Assembly (NCBI GenBank): GCA_964634205.1
Contig: CAZWKE010000004.1
Coordinates: 1 to 64,000, forward strand
Direction of reading: 5' to 3'
Source: JAFGGG01 sp964634205
GTDB taxonomy: Bacteria; Spirochaetota; Spirochaetia; SZUA-6; RPPD01
DNA: 64,000 nucleotides
In this document: positions 8,857 to 16,738 of the stretch, in pieces
Numbering within the stretch: the stretch's first letter is position 1
Layout: the number at the start of each line of letters is the position of its first letter
The notes under the pieces: model-generated
The model's input: the letters and a program-made list of their open reading frames with translations, nothing else
Database searches by the model: none
What the model was told of the DNA's origin: nothing
Program-made: the position numbers and the translations under genes

Positions 8857-9209
8857 GTGAAAAAAGGGTTTTGGTAGTAGATGATGAGAAATTGAATCTG
8901 CGCCTGTTCAGGGAATTTTTGTTAAACCGCGGGTACCGGGTGACGGTAGTGGACAACAGCGGGGATGTGCTGAAAACCGTGACCAGGGAAAATCCCGGGG
9001 CCATTATCATGGATATAATCATGCCCGGACAAAACGGGGACCAGATTGCGGCAAAATTGAAAGAAGATCCCGCTACAAGACATATTCCCATCATTCTGAT
9101 CACCGCTGATATTTTAAAATCGAGTGACAATCTGCCCGCCGATTACTTTATCCGCCGTCCTGTTATTGGCGACGACCTCTTGAACATCCTCGCAGGAATT
9201 TTCGCTTAG
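8853..9209 (+). CDS. Single-domain response regulator (CheY-like)
   Basis: 118 residues, all receiver: VLVVDDEKLNLRLF, phospho-acceptor in IIMDIIMPGQNG, switch position in ILITADI. The otherwise invariant lysine of strand 5 is arginine (FIRRPV), which is uncommon and may change phosphorylation kinetics. It overlaps the receptor gene by ATGA and ends the chemotaxis operon. A role as second CheY or phosphate sink is inferred from position only. Confidence 0.88.
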   Translation: MSEKRVLVVDDEKLNLRLFREFLLNRGYRVTVVDNSGDVLKTVTRENPGAIIMDIIMPGQNGDQIAAKLKEDPATRHIPIILITADILKSSDNLPADYFIRRPVIGDDLLNILAGIFA

Positions 9210-9316
9210 CCTTGGTCTGAAATACAGGGAAGTGAAACCAGGAATACGGCGCCGCCGCCGGTATTATTTTCCAATACAATTTCCCCAAACCGGTTATTCT
9301 TTGCTTCGGTTCTCAT
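9206..9316 (-). pseudogene. Relic of a histidine-kinase C terminus
   Basis: Translating the minus strand in the frame offset from the HPt gene gives RFGEIVLENNTGGGAVFLV followed by SLP and a stop at 9208-9206. The pattern G-x-I-x-L-E-N-N-x-GGA-x-F-x-V-x-LP is what ends the HATPase domain of many sensor kinases. Only about 30 residues remain and they overlap the tail of the HPt gene in another frame, so this reads as the last piece of a deleted or frame-shifted kinase. The HPt domain may once have been linked to it. Confidence 0.5.
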
Positions 9317-9644
9317 GCAGTTCCTGTTCCAGCAGGCGAAAGAGTTTTTTTAACTCCCCGATTATCGCCTGAGAGTGCTTAAGGCTTTGCCGGCCGCTTT
9401 GGGATTCAAGCATGCCTGCCAGACGGGCAATCCGCTCCATGCGCAGTTCCAACGCCGCGCCTTTCAGGCGATGGGCCTGCCGTGCGGCCTCATCCGTACG
9501 CCCGGAGTTAAGTGCCTGCGTGATCGGTGTAAGATAACTGTGATTTTCCCGCACAAAATTCAGGGCAATCTCTTGCACTGTCTGCTCATCTAATTTCAGT
9601 TGTGCTGCGGCCTGTTTCAGGTTGTAATGATACTCTTTCATCAA
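9294..9644 (-). CDS. Stand-alone HPt phosphotransfer protein
   Basis: 116 residues, all helical. The phosphorylatable histidine is residue 58 in the signature QAHRLKGAALELRMERIARL. HPt proteins relay phosphate between receiver domains of hybrid kinases and regulators; the hybrid kinase at 11377 ends in a receiver and is an obvious candidate partner, but that is inference. The gene converges with the receiver gene ending at 9209 and is divergent from the kinase at 9776. Confidence 0.85.
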   Translation of the reverse strand: MMKEYHYNLKQAAAQLKLDEQTVQEIALNFVRENHSYLTPITQALNSGRTDEAARQAHRLKGAALELRMERIARLAGMLESQSGRQSLKHSQAIIGELKKLFRLLEQELHENRSKE

Positions 9645-9714
9645 TACCGCCTTATTAATATCATCTTACACAAGGTCGGTGATTGCAAGCGGAATTGCCC
9701 TCAAAGATTGATAT

Positions 9715-9743
9715 TGCAAAGCTCAGTTGAATATCTTAAAATT
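9715..9743 (+). promoter_or_regulatory. Candidate promoter for the REC-REC kinase
   Basis: TTGCAA (9715-9720), 17-bp spacer, TAAAAT (9738-9743). The -10 box matches five of six consensus bases, and the start codon lies 33 bp downstream after a GCAAGGA ribosome-binding site. Confidence 0.4.
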
Positions 9744-9775
9744 TTTATTATTCGACATGCAAGGAAAAACTATTC

Positions 9776-11380
9776 ATGCGTAAAAAAGAAGTCTTGATCG
9801 TGGATGATGACAGGGTTACCAGAGAGTTTTTGTCGGTGGAAGTAAAAAGGCAGTATTTCAATACGCGTACCACGGCAAACGGCAGGGACACCCTGGCATT
9901 AATGAAGGAAAACAATATCGATATCGTCCTGCTTGATGTGCGACTTCCGGATGTTGACGGTTTTGAGATTCTGAAGAAGATAAAGCAACTTCGTCCCGAT
10001 TGTGAAGTTATTGTGATAACCGGTTTCGGCAACCAGGAGGTGGCTATCCAGGCACTGCGCTGGGGTGCTATTGATTATATTGAAAAACCCATAAAACAAG
10101 AGGAGTTGGACGCGGCGCTTGGTCGAGCCATGGAAAAAATCATAATCAGGGAAAAACTGTTCTATCAAACAAGCGTCCTGCTGATAGATGATGATCAGCC
10201 AACTGTGAAGAGGCTGAAAAGCTTTTTAGAGAAAGAAAACTATGAAATACATGATGCGGGAAACGGATCCGCCGCCCTAAAGATTATTGAAAAGAGTAAA
10301 ATCGATATTATCATCACCGATATCAAAATGAACGATATTGACGGCATCGAGGTCATAAAAAGGGCCAGGCTGGTGTACAGGGATATCGAGAGCATCGTGA
10401 TTACCGGTTATGATGAACAGGAACTTGCGGTAAAGGCCCTGCGTGCCGGCGCGTTGGATTATCTTATAAAACCCATTAACCTGGATGAACTGCTGTTTTC
10501 CCTGAAAAAAGCCATCGAGCGTATTAACCTGAAAAGAAACTATCTTTACCGAAACCGGGAGCTGAAGATTTCGTCCGAAATAATTTCAAAGATGAATGAG
10601 GAACTGGAAAGAAGAATACAGGAGAAGGCCAAGGATGTGAACCGTATTCAAACCCAGCTTTTTCAAACCTCCAAACTGGCCACGCTTGGCGAGATGGCCG
10701 CCGGGCTGGCGCATGAAATGAACCAACCGCTGGGGGGAATTTCATTGGTGGCCAAACATTTTCGTAAACTGATTGAACTGGATAAGCTCAAACAGAAAGA
10801 CCTGGAGAACGGACTCGGCGATATCGAAGCGTCCGTAAAGCGTATGTCCAGGATAATCAAACACATCCGCACCTTTGCCCGCCAGGATACGCTGACCTTT
10901 GTACGGGTGGATGTGAATGCGACCATTGAATCGGCCTTAAGCTTGTTGGGTGAGCAGCTCAGGCTGCATGAGATAAACATACGCAAGCAGTTCGCCGAGG
11001 AATTACCGCTGATTACCGGGGAGCCGTATCAATTGGAACAGGTGTGGATAAACCTGCTTACCAATGCCAGGGACGCACTTGATGAGGTAAAACACAGCGG
11101 TACCCGGCAAAAAAGAATAGTGATTACCACCCGGTTCCTGGCACGGCCGGATGTGGTTGACGTACGCTTCTGTGATAACGGGATGGGAATGTCCGCTGCG
11201 GTGGCTGAAAAGGTGTTTGAGCCGTTTTTTACCACCAAGGAGGTGGGGAAAGCCACCGGCCTGGGATTGTCCATCAGTTACGGCATAATTGAAAATCACG
11301 GGGGAAAAATTATGCTGCACAGCAATCCGGAACAGGGAACTTCGGTACGAATACGATTACCACGGGGGAAGTCCGAATGA
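9776..11380 (+). CDS. Histidine kinase with two N-terminal receiver domains
   Basis: 534 residues, no membrane segment. Receiver 1 (about 1-120, phospho-acceptor in IVLLDVRLPDVDG) and receiver 2 (about 135-252, IIITDIKMNDIDG) both retain the acidic pair, aspartate and lysine. A coiled coil (about 255-300) leads to the HisKA domain with the histidine at residue 313 (AGLAHEMNQPLGGIS) and an HATPase domain (VWINLLTNARDAL, CDNGMGM, KATGLGLSISYGI). The kinase class matches the soluble REC-HK type, controlled by phosphorylation of its own input receivers. It overlaps the next hybrid kinase by ATGA, so the two are made together. Confidence 0.92.
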   Translation: MRKKEVLIVDDDRVTREFLSVEVKRQYFNTRTTANGRDTLALMKENNIDIVLLDVRLPDVDGFEILKKIKQLRPDCEVIVITGFGNQEVAIQALRWGAIDYIEKPIKQEELDAALGRAMEKIIIREKLFYQTSVLLIDDDQPTVKRLKSFLEKENYEIHDAGNGSAALKIIEKSKIDIIITDIKMNDIDGIEVIKRARLVYRDIESIVITGYDEQELAVKALRAGALDYLIKPINLDELLFSLKKAIERINLKRNYLYRNRELKISSEIISKMNEELERRIQEKAKDVNRIQTQLFQTSKLATLGEMAAGLAHEMNQPLGGISLVAKHFRKLIELDKLKQKDLENGLGDIEASVKRMSRIIKHIRTFARQDTLTFVRVDVNATIESALSLLGEQLRLHEINIRKQFAEELPLITGEPYQLEQVWINLLTNARDALDEVKHSGTRQKRIVITTRFLARPDVVDVRFCDNGMGMSAAVAEKVFEPFFTTKEVGKATGLGLSISYGIIENHGGKIMLHSNPEQGTSVRIRLPRGKSE

Positions 11381-13392
11381 TACGGATACTTGTGGTGGAT
11401 GATGAGGAAATAATCCGCAAACGCTTGAAAAGCCTGTTGGAACTGGACAACTTTTCGGTGTGTACCGCGGAAAACGGTAGGAATGCGATAACGGTCTTTA
11501 AACAAGCCGGGCCGCAGATTGCCCTGGTTGATATCAAACTGCCCGGAATGGACGGCATCGAGTTGTTGACCCATCTGAAGGAGATTGATGAGCACCTTGA
11601 AGTGATTATTTTTACCGGGCACGGCGGAGTGGATACGGCCATACAGGCCATGAAGTTGGGCGCCTTCAGTTATATTCACAAACCCATTGAATACGACGAA
11701 CTGATCATTGAAATAAAGCGCGCCCTGGCCAAGCAGGAGATGCAGAAAAAACTGGACAGTTATGTGGAAAGCCTGGAGCAGGCAATCGAGGCCAAAAACA
11801 TAGAAATCATGGAACGAAAGAAATTTGAAGGCCGGGTCGGTGAACAAAGCCGTTTCTTAAATAATGTACTTGAGTCTTTGACCCACCCCTTTTATGTTTT
11901 AAACGCTGATGATTATACGGTAACCGCGGCCAATTCCGCCACCGGTATAGCCGATATACCTGCCCGGACCACCTGTTACATGTTCAGTCAAAACAGAAAG
12001 ACCCCGTGCGAAGGTCAGGGGAATATCTGTCCCCTGCGCCGGGTCAAGAAAACAAGGAAACCGGCCACTGTGGAGCATATCCGTCGGGCCGGCGACGGCT
12101 CAGAAAAATACGTAGAGGTACATGCCTTTCCCATATTGGACGATGACGGAAAGGTAAAACAGATTATTGAATATGTTATCGACATTACCGAAAGAAAGCG
12201 GGCCGAGGAGCTTGAACGGGCCAAGGCGGTAGCTGAGCAGGCCAATAAAATAAAATCCCAGTTTCTGGCCAATGTCTCACATGAAATCCGCACCCCGTTA
12301 AACGCGGTGTTGGGATTTACCGAGTTACTGCGTAAATCCGGGGTTACCGCCGAGCAGGCGGATTATATCAATATCATTCGGCAAAGCGGGAGGGATCTGC
12401 TTTATTTAATTAATGGAATACTGGATATTTCAAAGATTGAAGCAAACAAATTTACCATAGAAGAAAAGGTCTTTGATTTAAAGCAGTTACTTGCGGATTT
12501 ACTGAAAACGGAAATCCCCAAAATCCGTACTCCGCAGGTTAACCTTTCATTTACCTATAATGATAAACTTCCCCCGGCGTTTAAAGGTGATCCGGCCCGT
12601 ATTAAGCAGATTGTGAGAAACCTGCTCGATAACGCCGTCAAGTTCACGGAAAAGGGGAGAATATGGCTTAAGGTGACATCCGGGAAAAGTAAGAAATATA
12701 ACCTGGTTATTACGATAAAAGATACGGGTATCGGGATCCCCACCGGCAAGCAGGAAACAATATTTGAGCCCTTTACCCAGGCCGATTCGTCGGCAACAAG
12801 AAAATACGGCGGTGTCGGTCTTGGCCTGCATATTACCAAGGTTTTGGTTGAAAAACTGGGCGGGAGTATCCGCCTGAAGTCAGGTCAGAATACGGGGAGT
12901 GAGTTTCGTATCAGGCTCTTCCTGGAACCGGCCGTAAGGCCTTTACAGCCCCCGCAGTTCGCAGCGGCCGCGGAAACGGATTTGTCGGACCGCAAAACCC
13001 GGTATAAAACACCGGAAAACATCTCCCTTTCAGGTACCAGAGTGTTGGTGGCCGAGGACAGTCCGGTGAACCAGCGGCTGATCAGGCTGCAGCTTGAAGG
13101 GTACGGTTGTGCGGTAGAGGTAGTGTCAAACGGAAAGGCGGTATTGGAGAAGATTAAAAAACAGGATTTTCATATCTGCCTGATGGATGTACAGATGCCG
13201 CTCATCAATGGTATCCGGGCCACACACCTGATCCGCGGGTCCTTAAAAAAAACAATTCCTATTATCGCCCTTACGGCCGGCGCCATGAAAGGGGATGAAG
13301 AGAAATGTCTTGCTGCGGGAATGAATGATTTTATTGCAAAACCCATAGACCAGGAGTTGTTGGCGGAAAAAATATTGAAATTACTGCATTAA
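11377..13392 (+). CDS. Hybrid histidine kinase REC-PAS-HK-REC
   Basis: 671 residues, soluble. Receiver (1-115, IALVDIKLPGMDG), coiled coil, PAS domain (about 165-275) ending in the YVIDITERKRAEE linker, HisKA with His302 (NVSHEIRTPLNAVLG), HATPase (IVRNLLDNAVKFTEKG, KDTGIGI, GGVGLGLHITKVLVEK) and C-terminal receiver (about 553-670, CLMDVQMPLINGI). The PAS region carries three cysteines in C-YMFSQNRKTPC-EGQGNIC, a spacing seen in PAS sensors suspected of binding a metal or sensing redox state. It overlaps the preceding REC-REC kinase, indicating a phosphorelay pair; the HPt protein at 9294 could pass phosphate from its terminal receiver. Confidence 0.93.
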   Translation: MIRILVVDDEEIIRKRLKSLLELDNFSVCTAENGRNAITVFKQAGPQIALVDIKLPGMDGIELLTHLKEIDEHLEVIIFTGHGGVDTAIQAMKLGAFSYIHKPIEYDELIIEIKRALAKQEMQKKLDSYVESLEQAIEAKNIEIMERKKFEGRVGEQSRFLNNVLESLTHPFYVLNADDYTVTAANSATGIADIPARTTCYMFSQNRKTPCEGQGNICPLRRVKKTRKPATVEHIRRAGDGSEKYVEVHAFPILDDDGKVKQIIEYVIDITERKRAEELERAKAVAEQANKIKSQFLANVSHEIRTPLNAVLGFTELLRKSGVTAEQADYINIIRQSGRDLLYLINGILDISKIEANKFTIEEKVFDLKQLLADLLKTEIPKIRTPQVNLSFTYNDKLPPAFKGDPARIKQIVRNLLDNAVKFTEKGRIWLKVTSGKSKKYNLVITIKDTGIGIPTGKQETIFEPFTQADSSATRKYGGVGLGLHITKVLVEKLGGSIRLKSGQNTGSEFRIRLFLEPAVRPLQPPQFAAAAETDLSDRKTRYKTPENISLSGTRVLVAEDSPVNQRLIRLQLEGYGCAVEVVSNGKAVLEKIKKQDFHICLMDVQMPLINGIRATHLIRGSLKKTIPIIALTAGAMKGDEEKCLAAGMNDFIAKPIDQELLAEKILKLLH

Positions 13393-13441
13393 TTATTTTT
13401 TTACAGTTCGAACGGCAGACATTTCATTTTGAGGCCCGTTT

Positions 13442-13450
13442 TGTTATAAT
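13442..13450 (+). promoter_or_regulatory. Extended -10 promoter of the kinase-sigma4 gene
   Basis: TGTTATAAT is an exact extended -10 element (TG-N-TATAAT); no good -35 box is visible. Transcription would start close to 13457-13460, at the ATG itself, and there is no Shine-Dalgarno sequence, so the mRNA may be leaderless. Confidence 0.5.
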
Positions 13451-13459
13451 ATAAGATAG

Positions 13460-15454
13460 ATGTATGCTGTAGTAGTGCCCTTGGTATTTATTATAACCGG
13501 AATACTTTTTTGGCGGCTTTGCCTCACCCATGGTGTGTTCATCCAAAGTCTGTCCTCTCCGCTGCGTTTTCTTTTTGTCCTGACCTCCGCCGTTGCGGTT
13601 ACCTCCGGGTGTGTTCAATGGATCGTACCTTCACGGCAAGAGAATGTCCTGTTGGTTTCGCTGTTTTCCGGTGCGCTGGTAATTTCAGCCTCTCTCTGGT
13701 TTTATTTTTGCCTGGGGCTTTTACTGAAAAACAAACGTGCGCGCAGGGGGTGGCGTTTTTTATTGATTCTTACCGCTGCCCTTGTGTGTGTGATGATTTT
13801 CACAAACGGTTTCCATAAACTGTTATGGCGTACCGCACCCTTTGCGGGACAGGGCCTGTATGTGGTTCTGGGGTATGCGCTTGCCCTGATGTACGCGGGT
13901 TTTTTTATCTATGCGGGCAGACTATCCGGCCAGGCACTTTTTTTATCCGACCTGCGTATTGCTCCCGCGGTCATTATCGGGCTGCCCCTTTTGTTGTACC
14001 TGGGCGGAGTTTTTTTCTTTCACTTTGAGAGCTTTATCGGGTTTTTCTACCTCCATTGCATGTGGGTTGTACTGCTGGTATTTTATATTACCATTTTCAG
14101 ATACCCTTTCGGTGAGTTTATTGCGCACCAGGAGTTTTTCTATCGTATGGGAGATCCCTTGATTATAACCAATAATAAGCAGCAGCTTATTTTTCTTAAT
14201 CCGCGGATGTATTCTCTATTGGAAAAAGATGAGGGAAGCGTTATCGGAAAAGATTTCGCTGTGGTCTTTCCCGGACTCAGTTTTCTTTCAGAGGCGCTTT
14301 CCCGGTTTTCCCCTCATCGTGAAGCGGTACTTCTTGGCTCGGTAACCTATGATCTTATTATGCTGCCGGTAACCAACTTGCTGGGGAAACAAAAAGCCAA
14401 GATCTGTATTTTCCATGATATCTCACAACTTGAGGTTACGGATAAAAACCTGAAAAAACTGCATAAACTTGTTGAACAGGAGGTTGTTTCCCGCGTGCGG
14501 GATCTGAAAAACATCAATGAGGTATTAAAGGAATCAAATCAGGCCCTAATCGATGAGATTGCCCAGCGAAGAAAAGCGGAGCGTATGATTAATTCGGCGC
14601 TCGATGAAAAAAATATTCTCATCGGAGAAATTCATCATAGGGTAAAGAACAACCTGCAGATTATTATCAGCCTGCTTAACCTGCAAAAGCGATATTTTAA
14701 TGATGAACGGATCAGGGACGTTTTTCGTACGACCGTCAACCGCATCCGTTCCATTGGGATGATCCATGAAAAGCTGTATAAAGCCCAGGACCTCTCTAAT
14801 ACGGATATCGCCGAATATATCAACGATTTGTCGCACTACCTCTTTCACTCCTTCACGGATAAAGCAAACAGCATTATGCTGCGCGTGGACGTGGAAAAGA
14901 TCTATCTTGATTTAAACCGCAGTATTTTATGCGGATTGATTATTAACGAACTGGTTTCCAACTCCATGAAACATGCCTTTAACGGCGCAATGAAGAGAAA
15001 AGCGGAAAAGAACAATGAAATTATGATAAAACTGGAGGCCAAAGAAGAGGATCTTGTACTTATTGTAAAGGACAATGGGAGGGGGATTCCGCAAAATATT
15101 GATATCGCCAATGTGGAATCCCTGGGAATGAAGATTATAACGACCCTGGTGAAACAACTAAAAGGGAAGCTGGAGATAAAATCGGACAGGGGTATGGAAG
15201 TCAGGATCACCTTTGCCAAGGAGACACCCTTCGGCAATATTCAGGCGGAACAGCAGGATATGCTCCTGCGCATCCAGAATGCTTTGAGTGAGCTCCCGAA
15301 AAAGGTACGGGAGACAACTATTCTTTACTATCTGGACGGTAAATCGATTAATGAAGTCAGCCAAACACTGGGGGTAAGCGTGGAAAATGTGCAGTCACAG
15401 CTGCAGGTTGCACGAAAACACCTGAAAGAATTATTGACAAAGAGTGTCTCATAA
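13460..15454 (+). CDS. 7TM-PAS-HisKA_2 histidine kinase fused to a sigma-70 region-4 domain
   Basis: 664 residues. The first 215 or so hold about seven hydrophobic helices (7TM sensor type). A PAS-like domain (about 225-325), a coiled coil, and a HisKA_2 domain follow, with the HHRVKNN phospho-acceptor motif at residues 392-398 (EIHHRVKNNLQIIISLLNLQ), then an HATPase domain (IINELVSNSMKHAF, DNGRGIP). After the kinase ends near residue 590, residues about 600-660 match sigma-70 region 4: ALSELPKKVRETTILYYLDG then SINEVSQTLGVSVENVQSQL and RKHLKELL. No region 2 is present, so it cannot replace a sigma factor. The next gene encodes an anti-sigma factor, suggesting that the fused domain binds it, in the manner of PhyR-type sigma mimicry, or contacts DNA. 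Partner receiver is probably the REC-PAS-PP2C protein at 19031. Confidence 0.9.
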   Translation: MYAVVVPLVFIITGILFWRLCLTHGVFIQSLSSPLRFLFVLTSAVAVTSGCVQWIVPSRQENVLLVSLFSGALVISASLWFYFCLGLLLKNKRARRGWRFLLILTAALVCVMIFTNGFHKLLWRTAPFAGQGLYVVLGYALALMYAGFFIYAGRLSGQALFLSDLRIAPAVIIGLPLLLYLGGVFFFHFESFIGFFYLHCMWVVLLVFYITIFRYPFGEFIAHQEFFYRMGDPLIITNNKQQLIFLNPRMYSLLEKDEGSVIGKDFAVVFPGLSFLSEALSRFSPHREAVLLGSVTYDLIMLPVTNLLGKQKAKICIFHDISQLEVTDKNLKKLHKLVEQEVVSRVRDLKNINEVLKESNQALIDEIAQRRKAERMINSALDEKNILIGEIHHRVKNNLQIIISLLNLQKRYFNDERIRDVFRTTVNRIRSIGMIHEKLYKAQDLSNTDIAEYINDLSHYLFHSFTDKANSIMLRVDVEKIYLDLNRSILCGLIINELVSNSMKHAFNGAMKRKAEKNNEIMIKLEAKEEDLVLIVKDNGRGIPQNIDIANVESLGMKIITTLVKQLKGKLEIKSDRGMEVRITFAKETPFGNIQAEQQDMLLRIQNALSELPKKVRETTILYYLDGKSINEVSQTLGVSVENVQSQLQVARKHLKELLTKSVS

Positions 15455-15488
15455 GGTATCAATGATGTTTTAAATATATTAAAAACTA

Positions 15489-15517
15489 TGGAAATAATAG
15501 AGAAAATTTAGTATAAT
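15489..15517 (+). promoter_or_regulatory. Promoter of the anti-sigma gene
   Basis: TGGAAA (15489-15494), 17-bp spacer, perfect TATAAT (15512-15517). Transcription would begin near 15524, inside the purine-rich AGAGGAAGAG that also serves as ribosome-binding site for the ATG at 15534. Confidence 0.5.
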
Positions 15518-15533
15518 TAAAGAGGAAGAGTAT

Positions 15534-16145
15534 ATGGACTGCAGGCAGGTCCGGGAGTTAATGAAAACCTGGGAAAAAACAGGTGCCCTGGACGAAAGCG
15601 TTTTACCCGGGATGGAAACTCATATTGAAGGGTGTGAGTCCTGCAAAAAACAGTATTCGGTACTGCTTCCTTTTATATTCAGGGACGGGAATGGAGAATC
15701 AGGGCTATCCTCGGCATTGGATGATACTGTTCCGAACCTGGAGCAGATTAAGAAAAAGTTAATCAGAACAAAACATAAGAGGGGACTTTCTCCTCTTTTA
15801 ATCGGAGTGCTGGTCATGGGAGTTGCCGTAATAGCGGCCGGCTTAATGCTGTTTGTGGTTCAACCGGGATTAGCGGCCCATGAGGTAAGGGTTGAATTTA
15901 CACTGTTTGCCCCGGATGCCCGGAGCGTAGAGCTGATGGGCGATTTTACGGATTGGGAGAAGCACAAGATCAGCATGAAGGGGCCGGATTCCGGCGGGGT
16001 CTGGCGGACTGATGTAAAACTGGAAAAAGGAAAAGTCTATAAGTATAATTTCATCATCAACGGGGAGCAGAGTATTGCCGACCCGAACTCGCCGTATGAG
16101 GTGAACGACGGATTTGGGGGAGTAAGCTCGATTCTTCAGTTGTAA
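15534..16145 (+). CDS. Membrane anti-sigma factor with periplasmic CBM48-like domain
   Basis: 203 residues. The N-terminal cytoplasmic part holds the zinc-binding anti-sigma signature H-x3-C-x2-C (His30, Cys34, Cys37: HIEGCESC). One membrane helix spans about 86-110. The C-terminal 85 residues (about 117-203) form an AMPK-beta/CBM48-like beta domain: VEFTLFAPDARSVELMGDFT, W near position 142, YKYNFIINGE and DPNSPYEVNDGFGG, the segment typical of glycogen- or glucan-binding E-set domains. Such proteins hold ECF sigma factors at the membrane. No ECF sigma gene is adjacent; the upstream gene instead encodes a kinase ending in region 4. The periplasmic domain could sense a glycan, which is inference. 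Confidence 0.85.
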   Translation: MDCRQVRELMKTWEKTGALDESVLPGMETHIEGCESCKKQYSVLLPFIFRDGNGESGLSSALDDTVPNLEQIKKKLIRTKHKRGLSPLLIGVLVMGVAVIAAGLMLFVVQPGLAAHEVRVEFTLFAPDARSVELMGDFTDWEKHKISMKGPDSGGVWRTDVKLEKGKVYKYNFIINGEQSIADPNSPYEVNDGFGGVSSILQL

Positions 16146-16157
16146 GGAGGTGTACTT

Positions 16158-16655
16158 ATGAGAAGAATGTTTTTTGTTTATATCATTACACTTCTGGTAA
16201 GTATCTGGTGTTTTGCCCAGACGAATGGTGATGAATTACCGGCTTCTTCAGATACCATGACACTGAACCAACCGGCTGACTGGCAGGGAGCATTTTTACG
16301 GCGGTTGACGGAGAGACTGGTGAACTCCCAAATTCCCGACTCAACTATAAAGCTGATATTGAATGAGGCTGCCGGGGGGCTGCTGCCCCGGAATCCGCAG
16401 GTGGCGGCCGACAGGGTGTTCCAATTGGCCAAGAAATACGATTCAAAACTCCGCAAAGGATATACCTACAGCCAGGTTATTCTGGAGCTGCGAAAAGAAT
16501 TATATCTCGACAGGACCGATAACAATGCAAACAAACTCCTAATACTACTTTACACGAATGATGAGTATGATAAAATAAAGATTAAAGATAAGAAGGACAA
16601 AAAAGACAAAGATCTAAAAGATAAAATTAAAGAAGATAAAGATAAAGATAAATAG
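16158..16655 (+). CDS. Exported protein with Lys/Asp-rich tail (paralogue 1)
   Basis: 165 residues, family not recognised. A signal peptide (1-21, ending SIWCFAQ) is followed by a helical core (about 45-120) and a low-complexity tail of about 27 residues made almost only of K, D, E and I. The core shares a pattern with the next gene: IPDSTIKLILNEAAGGLLP, then KYDSKLRKG-YTYS and LELRKEL. It lies 12 bp downstream of the anti-sigma gene with its own ribosome-binding site (AAGGAGG), so it belongs to the same operon and is likely a target or partner of the envelope-sensing module. The charged tail suggests electrostatic binding to peptidoglycan, lipids or nucleic acid, unproven. Confidence 0.75.
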   Translation: MRRMFFVYIITLLVSIWCFAQTNGDELPASSDTMTLNQPADWQGAFLRRLTERLVNSQIPDSTIKLILNEAAGGLLPRNPQVAADRVFQLAKKYDSKLRKGYTYSQVILELRKELYLDRTDNNANKLLILLYTNDEYDKIKIKDKKDKKDKDLKDKIKEDKDKDK

Positions 16656-16696
16656 AAAATAATATAAAACAATAAGTCCAATTTTACAGGTACAGG

Positions 16697-16726
16697 CAGG
16701 AGCGTAAGATCCTGTTTTTTCTTACG
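16697..16726 (+). terminator. Terminator-like hairpin overlapping an alternative hairpin
   Basis: CAGGA (16697-16701) pairs with TCCTG (16710-16714), followed by six T residues: a short intrinsic terminator. CGTAAG (16703-16708) can instead pair with CTTACG (16721-16726), which uses the loop of the first stem and the T-run as its own loop, so both cannot form together. It sits between the two paralogues, just before the ribosome-binding site of the second. Confidence 0.45.
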
Positions 16727-16738
16727 AGGGAGGTTAGA

